Positions 46,054-58,009 of a DNA stretch of 64,000 nucleotides are shown here, piece by piece. The notes under the pieces are model-generated. The model was not told the origin of the DNA and did not search any database. It saw only the letters and a list, made by a program, of their open reading frames with translations. Source of the stretch: Grifola frondosa (taxonomy: Eukaryota; Basidiomycota; Agaricomycetes; Polyporales; Grifolaceae); NCBI GenBank assembly GCA_001683735.1, contig LUGG01000020.1, positions 310,001-374,000 of the forward strand, given 5' to 3'. The position numbers were made by a program, and so were the translations under genes. The stretch's first letter is position 1; each line of letters starts with the position of its first letter.

Positions 46054-47046
46054 TCACGCAGTGAGACCAAACGTAGCAGCCTTCTTTCCCCGTAGCTTCT
46101 TCGGCGGTGTAGGCTTCTTCTCTTTTTGCGCGACAAGGAGAGCGGAGACACGGGCCAACGCAGCCTATGGACCAAAAAAGGGTAAGAATCGGTACGTAGA
46201 AGATGGCTGATAAGGAAGATCGAAAAAATAGAATGAAAACAAAAGTATGTAAGCGCCAAAGAGTCGGGCAACCGCGGCGTGCGTCGAACGGGACCCGATA
46301 GCGACATGGCACGTATCCAGCCAGATTTTTGATCGTTATCCGTACCAGACCAGGCAATCTTGCACATCATGTCCACACCCTACTTTCGTATTGCCTTGCG
46401 GCGGTCCAGCGGGCTCTAGATGGTGCGTGTGGAGGCTCCTTGCGTCGGAACTCGCGCAAAAGACGAACAAAAAAAGACACGGAAAAGGAAAGACAAAGAA
46501 GGATGATAAATTGAAAAACCATGACACTCACAGTCCGGAGGTCTGGGCGGTAGCCGCGCTTGGCGAGCTTTGCAGTGACGCCGGCGGCCCTGCGGGGTCC
46601 TGACCGTGAGCGGATAGTGGTGGTTGCAACGGCAGAGTGTACGGCGCGGGGCGACGCGCCCTTCTTGCGGGTGACGAGCTGGATACCAGACTCCGACTCC
46701 TTGACCGTGATGGTCTATGCGAAGGAAGGATCACGACTTCAGCATTTCGATCACGTAAATGGCTGCGCGCCACTGACCTTCTCGTTCGCAACCCCCGAGT
46801 ACTTGAAGGAGTGGAGGTTGCGGAGGTTTCCCTGTACAATCGCCGGGGTCAAGCTGCTGGCAGGACGCGGTGGAGTAGAAAAGCACGCACGGGCTCCTTG
46901 GAGAAGACGGGTCCCTCAACCACCCTGTCCACTAGGAACGAGTTATTCTTCTGTAAATTCCAGCAGCAGCTCAGCGCACAGCATCCTCGCGATCATTTCA
47001 GAGCAGCACGAACGCGGAGAAGGAGCCACTGGAGATCGGAGGACAT
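46054..47046 (-). CDS. RPL28: Cytosolic 60S ribosomal protein eL28
   Basis: Large-subunit protein found in most eukaryotes but absent from Saccharomyces. Exons spliced by eye give MSSDLQWLLLR joined to KNNSFLVDRVVEGPVFSKEP, joined to GNLRNLHSFKYSGVANEK, joined to TITVKESESGIQLVTRKKGA. Then SPRAVHSAVATTTIRSGPRR leads to a basic C-terminus with KKPTPPKKLRGKKA, TGA at 46054-46056. Introns use GTTCGT, GTGCGT and similar donors. Start and end match the family and I see no frame problem. Short exons near the start and an intron soon after the ATG are usual for fungal ribosomal protein genes. Confidence 0.93.
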
Positions 47047-47456
47047 CTTGAGGGATTGCTACGCTACTTTTTGGCGGTGGGCAAGGACTGCTTGGTGGCT
47101 GAAAGGAACTATGCAGTAACAAATATGCGTAAATACGAGTAACCAGGCGCTGTCCAGTTCCCGAATTCTATCGATCGAGCGCCTTCGCGAAGTTGCAGAG
47201 ATTTGATGAAAGCTCAGACTTTCTTTCACGAGAGTATGTATTCCAGTTCCCCATTTCATTGCTGTAAGTCGTGTGTATAATATATAGGCGTAGGTATAGG
47301 ACGTCAACACAGGCATGACACTCATTATCCATATTAACACGGGTCCCTCCCGTCTCAGCACCTGGTATGGTATAACGGGCGAATGGCGGACCAAGTCTAC
47401 AAACCTCTAGTCAGGAGATGGAGAAGCACAAGCCACTAAGAACCCAAGCAGCGTGA
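47047..47456. other. Intergenic, no gene seen
   Basis: Between eL28 (transcribed away) and the 3' end of glycosyltransferase A; probably the eL28 promoter. Confidence 0.5.
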
Positions 47457-49212
47457 TCACCAGAAATGAATGCTATCTCTACGGAATTTATTCGCCATGC
47501 GCAGCATATTAATGTTGGAAGTCATACTCGAGAACTGCGGACGGAGAAAGCCAAATGATTAGCCGTAAGTTGTGTACGATGAAGGGAAAGACACGCACCC
47601 CATTACCAATAAACGCCTGCGCTCTCTGCCCGATCAGCATGTCTACCGCCTGTGCGACGTACTTTTGCTCCCAGTTAAGGACCATGTCCCTGCTGCTCGT
47701 GACCGACGTGAAGTGCCCGGACTTCTTAAGTGCGTCCTTCAGCTCCTGCACCCACGGCACCGCGCCGTTCGTCATGATGTAAATGTTCTGCAAACCCGCG
47801 GCCGCGTCCGTCGTCCGTACCGACTCGACCTTCGCGACGATCTGCTCGATGGACGGGAAGCAGTGGCTCAGGTAGATGTCCATGTTCTCCGGGGTGTTCT
47901 CGCCCCAGCCGCCGCCCTCGGGAGGCGAGAACCTGTCCGGTATGTCCGGGAACGTGTTGAACGACATATAGCTCGACGACCACTTCGCCAGGTGATCGCA
48001 GTGGTCTTGGTAGTCTCCGCGCCGAACGTGCAGCACGAGAAGCCCGTGCAGCATCGTGTAGCGCTCGATGTTGGAGCGGAATGGCTGGGTCGAGAGGAAC
48101 GGCTCCCAGACCGGCGTGGGGTGGATTAAATCCCGGTTGGTGTCGAATGCGAGCTCGACCAGTGGTGACCACCCAAAGTGGGTCATGATCGGCGAAGACG
48201 AGAAAGAGTCCCAGATATTCTCTATAGAGCCTTGGCTGCCGAATAGCCTATTTGTACGGTCAGTAATAGCCCAATCGCCTAGATGCTTCCCCGCCTACCA
48301 GAAGTCAAAGAGCACCCCGGACTGCTCAACGATCTCGACGCATGGATCGTCTATGGAATTAAGTTTTTCTAGCCACTTGTCGATGATGACGTCCGCGGGA
48401 GGGTTTGAGGGAAGAGCATCGTGGACCTCTCCGCGACTGATCATAGTCTTTTTAGCGCAGACCTGGTGGAAGTATTCTGGAACTACTGCGCGCTGTGCAT
48501 GGCCTCCTACAGGGAATGGCCGCCAGCAATTGGACCTTTTCGACAAAGAATTTGAGGGACGGATCTCATAATCAACAACGATTACGCGTTACCTTGAAGG
48601 AGTGCAGTCAGCGGTATCCGCGAGGGAATAGTATGGCCATTCCAGTCTGAATAATCGGGGCCATCAGGATTCCAGGTATAGTTATCAAAAACAAATCTGA
48701 AGACGCGAGAAGTTCACTAACGACGCCTTTCGATTTACGATCGAAACTTACATTCTGTTTGCACGATAAGCCAGGTAAGCGTTGAAGACTAGTTCTTCCA
48801 TGATATTACCCCAGCCAGACCCTATGCGTAACTTAGCAACTTGTGACTGCGCATTTGTGATGTGCACTTACAGCGTCCATGACCAGGCAGCCAAAAGTAA
48901 CTTGGACTCGCCGGGAACGCGCTCTACTTTGTGCTGGGGTAACTCGAGCTCGTAGGCATGGAACTGAGAGTACAGTGGGGGGAGTCGCTGCGGGCTCTGT
49001 TGCGCTGGTACCTCTGGCGTCTCGAGTTCGACGGCGAGAGCGCGACCTGCGCTTGTTTTGATCCACACGGCGCGAAGGGCGAGCGAAAGGGCTGCGATTA
49101 CAACAACGAAAAGGATGATATATCGTCGCGTGACATAGCGCGCGCGAAACCACGAATCCCCCTTGCTGTTCGACCAAGCGTCCGCGACGCTGAGGGGCAG
49201 GAGGGACACCAT
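47457..49212 (-). CDS. O-fucosyltransferase-like glycosyltransferase A (type II membrane protein)
   Basis: Golgi-type glycosyltransferase resembling GDP-fucose protein O-fucosyltransferases. A cytosolic segment precedes the anchor YIILFVVVIAALSLALRAVW; a stem follows, then PPLYSQFHAYELELPQH, GSGWGNIMEELVFNAYLAY, and an exon reading FVFDNYTWNPDG. The donor-binding motif LLVLHVRRGDYQDHC and LNWEQKYVAQAVDMLIGQRA are diagnostic. The last exon ends NKFRRDSIHFW, TGA at 47457-47459. It is about 60 percent identical by eye to gene B at 51084 and shares its exon plan. Near 48512 the expected GPIAGG-x-FPVGGHAQR needs one extra base; alternatively a downstream acceptor (CCCTGTAG) skips about nine residues and keeps the frame. 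Start at the ATG of MVSLLPLSVADAW, since the in-frame codon upstream is GTG. Confidence 0.72.
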
Positions 49213-51083
49213 GATGGACGGGAGCAAAGACACAAACGCGCAGATAGTCGCTTACATGTTCAAATTGTGTTTACCAAATTTGACATATTGACATATGCGG
49301 CCGATGAAGGCCGGGTGCGAAGAACAAGGTCTATGGGAGTAATAGTGGTGCTGCCGCCCATCAGGCCAAGCGGTCCCGGGCATCCCAGCCGTATGACATA
49401 AGTCAATCCTGTGCGGGTGCTGTGTGACAAAGTGCGACAACAATAATCAGAATATTCGTCGAGGCGACCGTTTGAAGCTTGTACCCGACTATCTCGTAGA
49501 GACCTCGAGCTGCATCGATTTTGTCCAATTTGAGAGGATACGATGTGCCATGGTAGTGTGGTGGTTTGAGTGCGGAGAATTGGCTCCGCGCTGATCGCAA
49601 GCTTACAGCATCAGCCACGTTAACTCAATCAGATCGCCGTGGGACGATCGAGCTCGAGCAGGCTCGAGTTCAAGTTCATAGTACCGTGTGTACACAACTT
49701 TGCCCCCATCCCCGACCATCCTCTACCGCGATAATTCCACTTTCTCAGCTACATTCCACCCCATACTTTCCGTCTGGGGTTTTCTATCGAAGTAGTCGCC
49801 ATATAGCTTTGCGGAAAGCACTGGCATAGCCAGCCTTTCAAGTCGTTCTTCAAGTTTAACCTGAACCCGCATGCTCAAATTATTTCCATCGTTTCTAAAA
49901 CCCAGGCTGCTGTATGTGTGCTATAAGATATATGTTGTTCTTTCAACCGAATCGTTAGAATTGCTATTCACTATAAACACGAAATTTGAGGTGTGTATAT
50001 ATTTCGCTCGCTCTAAAATTTATACACAACTCAATCGTAGCAAGCCAGGCGTCCTGCCGACAGCACTGCGCTTTGCGTTCCGCGGCAGAAATGTCCTAAT
50101 ACCTGGATGAAATAAACGTCTTTTGAAGACGGGACTTCTCACCCACCTCTCTTATCGTGCAACGGCCTTATACTTCTAACATGAGCTCCTGATGATAAAT
50201 TGTGCACTGCCTCGCGCCTTGGCGCCTGACTGTCGACTCGAAAGCACAATGTCTGCACCTCCTTCTGATCAAAACAGTCAAGCTGCTCCTCATCATAATT
50301 TTTAGTATGTAAGTCACCCCCATAATTTACGGAATACGATAACTTACAATCCCTGCGACTGCAGAAGTGGCTCGCATCGCCGGGACATAACTATGGCATG
50401 CAAGTTGCCAGGTGTTTTGCATTCACTACTCTAGCCTTGCGGGAAAGGTGCTCTGCTGCATCGATTCTGGCCGCTTTTCCCCCACCAACTTGCCAAGGCA
50501 GGCTGGAATACAGGCCAGGCCTCCGCACGGCAACGGCACGGGATCTGATTGTCGGTCCTTTTATTCCGTTTCTCGATCCACGGGGTTGGAGCGCCCTACG
50601 GTTGTGCTCGACCAGCGCCCAGTAGCTGGCCGTCCGTGATCCTCATAGTGATGCCAGAGCCTGTCTTCATCGCATCATCCGGTTCGCTCAGACTTTGATC
50701 CAAGCTACGTGCATCGTCTTCCCTGATGTCACGATGGGCCGATTTACCCTTCCTGCGTCGATCTCAAGGTGAGAATTCCCCGCCCTCCAAAAGTAGATGT
50801 TTAAAGTGACCGTTACTTCACATTCGGCACACAATCAACCATCTGTGCATTGGTGACCATCGTCAACAGTGTCGCTGATAGTGATACAGCAAACATTTCT
50901 TCCGTCATATCGTTCATATTCATTAGATTAGACGTTCATGGTTACTGACACGGTCTCGGCCCCAGGTGACGGGATGCAAAGGTTGGGGTATGAGCAGGAA
51001 TTATGTGGATATAAATTCTAACTAGGTGATGTGTGCATAGTCCGTGCAGATCAAATGCGCCGATGTAGGTCAATTCCAGAAAT
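49213..51083. other. Spacer between the two glycosyltransferase genes, no gene accepted
   Basis: Plus frames at 50250-50770 include a short MSAPPSDQNSQAAPHH frame ending in TAG and open frames from 50398 and 50412, but no consistent gene. The stretch 49860-50040 is AT-rich. It may hold debris of a lost gene. Confidence 0.4.
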
Positions 51084-52842
51084 CTACCAGAAGCGGTTGC
51101 TATCCGGAGGCAAGCCTTTCGCCATACGCAACATGACGATATTCGACGTCAGGCTCGAGAACTGCACACGAAAGGGCATCAGCATCCGGTCCACCCAAAG
51201 CACGACAAGACCTACCCCGTTTCCAATGATGACCTGCGCGCGCTGTCCGATGAGCATGTCCACAGCTTGCGCAACATACTGCTGCTCCCAGTTCAACTTC
51301 ACATCCCTGCTACTCGCCACCGTCTCCCACTCGCCCATCCTCTTCAGCGCAGCCTTCAATTCCGCGACCCACGGCCGCGCGCCGTTCGTCATAATATACA
51401 CATTCTTCAGCCCGCGGCCCGCGGGTGTCGCGCGCACCTCCGTGACGCGCTCAACGATCTGCTCGATCTCGGGGAAGCAGTGCCGCAAGTAGATCTCCCT
51501 GCCTTCCTCGGTCGCTTCCCCCCAGCCGAGCGCGGGCGGTCGCACGAAGTGGTCCGGGAGCTCGGGGAACTGATTGAACCCGTTCCACGTGGATGACCAC
51601 TTCGCGAAGTGCAGGCAGTGGTCCACGAAGTCGCCGCGCCGTACGTGTAGCACGAGCAGCCCCGGTATGGGCTCGTACGGATACGCGCCCTCGCGGAAGA
51701 ACGGGAGGCGCGAGAAGAAGGAAGTCGGGGAGAAGACCTCGCGGTTGGTGGTGAATGCATCTTCGACAAGCTGCGACCAGCGGAACGCGCTCAGAATCGG
51801 CGACTTCGAAAGCGATGGCCAGATGTCCAGGGCATGCACGCTTCCGAACATCCTGTGTGACCGGTCGCATCTCAGATGGTCGTCGCACGCGGATTGCTAT
51901 TGGACTCACTCACCAAATATTGAAGATCTGTTGTGATGTCCGGTCGATCTCTACACAGCGCGGTGACGTATTCAGTTTCTTGACCCAAGCATCGAGGATG
52001 ACATCTCCGGGCAGGTCGTAAAGCTCGTATGGCAGCGTCTTTGTCACGACGTCGCTCATCATGACTGTAGGTTCTGGGCACACTTCGTCCCAATACTCTT
52101 TTACCACCGCGCGCGGAGCCGAGACTCCAGCAGGGTACGTTCCCCCCGCAACAGGTCCTATTAAATGTAGTGAGTAAATGCTAACAGACGTCGTTCTATC
52201 GCTTTTACCTCTGATCAATGCAGCGAGGGGGATACGCGACGGAATGAGCTTCCCATTGTAATCGGTGAAGTTTGAACCGTCCCCGTTCCAGGTATAGTTG
52301 TTGAACACGAAGCTGGGAGCGAAGCAATTGGTACGGATGGTGGAATCACGAATGGGGATACTTACGATCGCCCAGAGCTATAGGCCAAATGCGCACTGAG
52401 AAGCAGCTCTTGCATAGCATTACCCCATCCAGATCCTTCAAAAAGTCTAAATGGGATCTACGCATAGAACGGCGGGGAACGTACCTTGTACGTGGTTCGC
52501 CATCCAGATGTACTTTCCATTACGTCCTTCAGGCAATGGCAGATTCGGATCGTGCTGAGGAAGTCGAAGTTCCCATTGGTGGTACTTCTCGTAGAGAGGT
52601 GGGAAGGCATGCTTCGTATCCCCTGCTATCTCCATGATATCTTCCGTACCACCACGAAGCCAGTGAAGCAAAGCTAGTGACACCAGAGCCAAGATTGCTA
52701 AGCGAACACATCGCGTAGTCCTGCAGCGTGCGAGCCAGTGCCGATTATTAGAGCTCGCGTTGGGATCTACATTGACGGTGGGGAGCACGTCGAACAGGAC
52801 AGAGGCGCCCTGTCTTGACCTGCGGGTGAGAAAGCCAAGCAT
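51084..52842 (-). CDS. O-fucosyltransferase-like glycosyltransferase B (type II membrane protein)
   Basis: Tandem paralogue of gene A, same strand. Cytosolic N-terminus MLGFLTRRSRQGASVLFD, anchor CVRLAILALVSLALLHWL, then PPLYEKYHQWELRLPQHD, GSGWGNAMQELLLSAHLAYS, FVFNNYTWNGDGSNFTDYNG, IPSRIPLAALIR joined to GPVAGGTYPAGVSAPRAVVK, then LLVLHVRRGDFVDHCLHFAK and LNWEQQYVAQAVDMLIGQRA. The last intron (donor GTAGGT, acceptor GTGCAG, 57 bases) is a multiple of three with no stop, so unspliced message would still be open. The end is FSSLTSNIVMLRMAKGLPPD then SNRFW, TAG at 51084-51086. No frame lesion seen; it serves as the intact reference for gene A. Donor and acceptor substrates are not readable from sequence; fucosylation is inferred from the HxRRGD-type motif. 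Confidence 0.75.
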
Positions 52843-53393
52843 GGTGGGAGAGACACGACCTCTGCGTTAGACTCTTGCTGGCCGATAGATGGGAGGTGTC
52901 CGTCATGCACAGTGCCCGACCGTCGCAGTACTTGCTCGTTGGTCGCAATAATATTTGCTCGATCTTCACCTCGTCGGCAATTATTATTCGCAATTATGCT
53001 CGCTAAGGTTAGGGTTGGAAGCCACACGCGTTCATCGGACGTATGTTGATCCACTACTCAATCTGCCACAGCTCGTTTCGCGCCGGACGCGGGACAATAT
53101 TGTATGACTACATAATGTATCACATCAAGTCAGGTATAACAACGAAAAAAATGGCAGGAAGTCTGTAGAGTCCAGGCAAGCATATCCGTCACGTCGAAGG
53201 TCGTCAGGTGCAGTATAGGGCAAACGCTCGTGGGTGGGAGGCATGGACACAAACGAGGCTGCTAGCGTAAATGTCACAGAAAATAATGGTCCGAGAATAT
53301 TAAAGGGCCATGAAACAAACACACTTATGTTCACAATGAGGTCCGCGTACAAATGAGATTGTCGATGCAAGAAAAAAAAATATCCCTGCTCTT
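52843..53393. other. Intergenic, no gene seen
   Basis: Promoter of glycosyltransferase B and 3' region of the chitin synthase. Confidence 0.5.
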
Positions 53394-56300
53394 TCAGTAG
53401 CCGTGGCCCTGCTGTGGCGGCGCGGCACCCGGCGGGAGGGCCCCAAATGGCGAGGGCGTCGTTCGGGAATACCGGTTCTGTTGCTGCGGCGCCTGCGATG
53501 TGGGCCGACGGTTCTGCTGCCTCGACACCCTCCGCACGCCTCCGGGCCCGGGAACCGGCCCACGGTCCGAAAGACTCACGCCCCGCGTCCTGCTGTTGGG
53601 CAAAGGCGGGATCACTGGTGGGATGACCGGCATCTCTTCGGGTTCCGCCACATATGAGGCACGGGGGTCGTCGTAGCCTGCAGCCTGCGGAGAGTAGATG
53701 TAGGGATTCTGCGTCTCGCCTGGGTGCTGGTTCGACATCGTGCCTTGGCGCAGGACCCCGCCTGTGCGAGACACCCGTGCCTCGAGGTTATTTGTCGGCT
53801 GGTACTTTCCAGATGATGGCGATGATGCATCGTAGTCTTCGTGGTATCCATAGGAATCCTGTGGACTCACTAGACGTTGCTGTGAGCCCACGTCCGAATT
53901 GTACCCGTCCTCGCTGGACCGGGAGACAGCAGTTGTCGTGACAGAAGGTGGGGTTGTAGATGTCCGGTTGATGGCGAGCGGGGCAGGAAGCATTAAGAGC
54001 TGATTGCTGTCGTATCGTTGCCGCTGGCCACCAGAAGACGACTCATTCGTGCTCTGATCGAATTGCTGGGGCGACTGGTAATCTGACACCGATGCCACGG
54101 AGTATCGGTTACTTTCAGGCCTGATGCGACAACGATATTCAGAACAGTACAATCCATGCTAGAGACAAATGCGCTCACCTCTTGGGGGAATTAGATCGAG
54201 GGTCATAAGTCGTGGAATCCCTTGACTGCGTGCCGCTCTTCCAGCGCCTCTCTCGCTCGAACTCTGCCCATCGCTTCATGACAATATGCGACGAGTCGAA
54301 TTCTCCCTCCTTATCGCCATGGTTTTCGCCCTTATCACCCGCAACCTGCCGTGTCTGACCCCACGAGAAATCGTCAAAGTGCCAGAATGCATAGGAGGGC
54401 AGAACGCCGTTCCAAATAGGCAAAGACAGGAGGTATATGATCATCCAGCCGACGTAGGCGATCTTGCGAGAAGTGATGACGATCAGAAGACCAGGTAGAC
54501 CGAGGACAATGGCCAAGAGGATGAGCGGGATAGTGGTGTTCGTGCCTCCAGGGATGATGGAGATAATAATCAAGTACAATGTGAATGAAATGGCAGCAGG
54601 AAGAACGAGCGTTCCAGCAAGTTCCATACCAACGACAAACTGCATTGAGAAGCAGAAAGTACCACAAAGGTCGCGCACCAGCAAGAGCTCCGCAAGGTTA
54701 TGTACTGTAGAGTTGATCCAGCGACGGCGCTGCGACAAGAGGACTCTGAACGTGTCGGGTACAATCGTTTTACAGACCGCTTGAGGACAGAACACGTTCT
54801 TGCGCTTGGGGAATGTCTTCAGCATCAGAGTCGTGAGGTACCGATCTTCACCCAGAAGAAGCAGATTCTTCTTATGCAGCGTATCGACGACGTTCTCTGA
54901 ATAATGCTCCACGACGTCCGGGTTTGCAAGGACAGGGACCCAGTATCCAGAGTCGCCCTTCGGCGCCTTGATGCGGTACATACTGAAACAACCGGGCAAA
55001 CAAGTGACACCGCCGAACATAGACTCGAAAGCTTTCGTCATGTGATGCGAGATGTAGTACTCAAACACTAGTGAGCGGAGAAAGGATCAGTTTAGATAGA
55101 TACAACGGAAAAAACCGATGTGAGGACGTACCTTGCATCATCGTGACCCAAGTCTCAGCCTTGTTGGCAATCTTGGTCTCGCCGCAAAGACCCATAATCT
55201 CGTAGTCGTGCACCATACACGACACCATCCGGCTGAGCGAATCCGGGAAGACTTTCGTGTCAGCGTCAACGCACAGAACCAGTTCGTATCGGTCGGGGCT
55301 GATGCCCGTCACGCGCCAGATGGAATTGAAGAACTCATACTCGAACGTCGTCATCCGCTCGTCGAACATGACCTTCTGCAGGAAACTCATGAGCACGATC
55401 TGACTGTCGCGCTTCCCACGGTTACCCGGCTTCGCGTCGTTGGCTTCGAGCGGGTTTCCGCACTTGGCAACGAGCACTATGGGCACCCGCTGCTGCTTCG
55501 ATCGCTCGACCGTCGCATCATCGTAGTCATAGTACCCTGCATAGACTTTCGCCATGTTGTGCCGCTTGTGCCCATCCGCGATGGCGACGTACGAGTGCGC
55601 TTCAACGTCGTTCGGCTGTACGATGAATTCCTTCATCATCGTGAGACAGATCTCGGGTGTCGTCAGCGAATTGCCTGCACCCTTCACCATGCCATCGGCA
55701 ATGACCATAATGAGCTTGTGGCTGTTGGGGTAGTCCGTCGTCGCGAGTGAGTCGATCGTCGTACGGAGACCCTCGACGGACTCGGAGTAAGCGGTGACGA
55801 GGCAGATTGTGTGGGCAAGTGGATAGTTGAACGGCTCGTAGTCCGGTGGCGGCTGAGGCACGACGTTAAGCAGAGGGAAGGGGCACGGGTTATCAGCGAA
55901 CATGCGTGGGTCTCCGACGAGAGATGTCGAACTCCTCGATTGGCGGTATGCGGGGGTATCAGGCGGAGAAAGCTTGGTACTCTTCGCACTGGATCCGCCA
56001 TATATGCTTGCGGTTCCGCTCCGCTTGTAAGGTATGGGATCCAACATGCCGTAGGCGGTCGAGGGTCTACCACCACTCATTTTCAGCATACTCTCCGCAG
56101 GCGTGAATCTCGAATGGCTAGGAAAGAATGTACTCCGCTTCGCGCCTTTGTACAACCCGTTCTTCTGCACGTTCGGGCGATATTCGCTCGGCGCGGGCCT
56201 GTAGATATCGTCTGTCCAGTTCTCGATCTCCGCCGCACGGCGCATGCGCTGCTCGTACGTCTCTTGCTTGAAGTTGCCAATCTTCCACGAGAAGAACCAC

Positions 56301-58009
56301 GCGAATAGGACGGCCATGACGAAGCGGATGCCGACAACGCCAATGATGAAGACCAGGGACACGTACAATACCACGGACGATGCCACGCAACCAATGCTCT
56401 TCGTGTCAACAAACCCGACCGTGACGATGTCCTGGAGACATTGTGCAATATCGCGCTGCCCAGTGCGTTCAAAGTACATGCTAAGATCCTTCCCGTTGAA
56501 GGTTCCATTCGGATGCATGATGTCGTTAAACAGAGATGGATAGCTAACCTCGGCCGTACTGAGCCACTGAAGCAGGCCTAGGTCAAGGACCGATCTATGC
56601 AAAGAGAACGAAATTATTGCCATGGTCCAAGTATTCAAAAATTGATACGAACGATTCATAGACGGCGAGGTTGCGGGTCGAATTACGGATGTTGTCCCAA
56701 GTATAGTATACTTCACCCATAGGTTTCATGGCTGCCAATTGTGATCGTGCGGTCGACGACACATGACAATTCGTGTCTGAGCCGTAGCCGGTCAGGTTAA
56801 CGCCTGACGTTCCGTACTGGTTGTAAATGTTGCACGGAAAATACCAGTCCAGGTCAGGACTGGTACCCGTAATGGACGAATTGCTGGCCTTCGTAATGAG
56901 CAGCCGGCAGTTCTGATTCACGTTCTGGAACAGAAACGAGATATCTGCGCCTGCAGCACCCCAACCACCCTCGAAGAGTGGGTTCGTCTTGCCGTTGAAT
57001 GTGCCGCCAGCAGGGTGATTGAAGTTGCTCAGATCGTAGTCATAGCCATGTATAATGACGGAGGCAGGTTCAATTGTCATGGTTTGGAATCGATCTGGTG
57101 GTGTGCCGCATACGACCTCCGTGAACCCGAATGTAATGAAACCGACCGCAGCCATAAGGCCGAATATGATGCTGAGAAGGCCAATTTTCTCACGCCATGC
57201 TCGCTGTTGTTCCGGAGTACGGATGCCTGTAACACATATTTATGAGAGAATGCCCATGAGAAATACACGAACATAACTCACCACAAGTCCTGAGAAGGAA
57301 CGGAGGGACGAAGCACGTTATGATGTAACAATAGATGAACCATGGACTCTTCGGACCCGGTCCCATTCTGCTAAGGCAACCTTCGGAGGGGGACTGTCTA
57401 CTGCGACAGTGGATTCGGTGTGCTTCTTGCGGCGGAGTGTGGCACCGCGTTTGAACAACGCAAGCCCCGACTCATGCACGTCTTCTTCTCGCCCAAGAAG
57501 GGACTTTCCTCGACGTAACTGCCCTCTTTGAGGCGCGTTTCCGGTGGCTGATCAAGCGATGAGAGAAGTCAGCACCGCCAGCGATCAAGAGAAAAAAATA
57601 GATGCGCACTGGAAGGGTAGGCCTCACCACCGCCTTCTTGCTCCATCTCAGCAGCATGGTTGCGATAGTACCACTGTCGGTGGCCGGGTTCAATCTTCTC
57701 GCGGTCAGGTCTGACAAGACTCTTCTTCCTGCCCACTCTGCTGTCCCCGTAACCACCAGCCTCTACAAACGCTGGATCCGGGGTCGTGGGAGAGGTACTC
57801 TGGTAGGCCGAGTATGAACGATGGCGAGAATCATCGACAGGTGCATGGCGGTCGCCACGTTCCGTGTTCTGGAAAGAGATACCTCTAGCAGCGTCGCCCT
57901 GGGGGTAGGAGGGTCGGTATGAAGTGGCGGGTTGATCTGGGTAGGATGGTGGGGACTGAGCTTGTGGAGGGCGTACAGAGCGTGGGGGACGCTGCCCACG
58001 ATAGTCCAT
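53394..58009 (-). CDS. Chitin synthase, class IV type with cytochrome b5-like segment
   Basis: Plasma-membrane processive GT2 enzyme making chitin from UDP-GlcNAc. The disordered N-terminus [16 protein letters not shown] is followed by [20 protein letters not shown] and a first transmembrane pair ([36 protein letters not shown]). A cytochrome b5-like part ([16 protein letters not shown]) and a long luminal region follow, then a further anchor near [20 protein letters not shown]. The catalytic domain shows [36 protein letters not shown] (donor-site Asp), [16 protein letters not shown] and the hallmark [14 protein letters not shown]-terminal membrane segments and a Gln/Pro-rich tail end [11 protein letters not shown] at 53394-53396. 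Before [15 protein letters not shown] the frame needs one more base, best placed in GGGGG 57388-57392. At least six introns. Class is judged from the b5-like segment and layout. Confidence 0.88.

Noticed and set aside
50250..50780. Possible small gene (MSAPPSDQNSQAAPHH, then open frames from 50398 and 50412, donor at about 50771)
   Set aside because: Exons cannot be joined in phase to anything recognisable. Noted as possible debris only.
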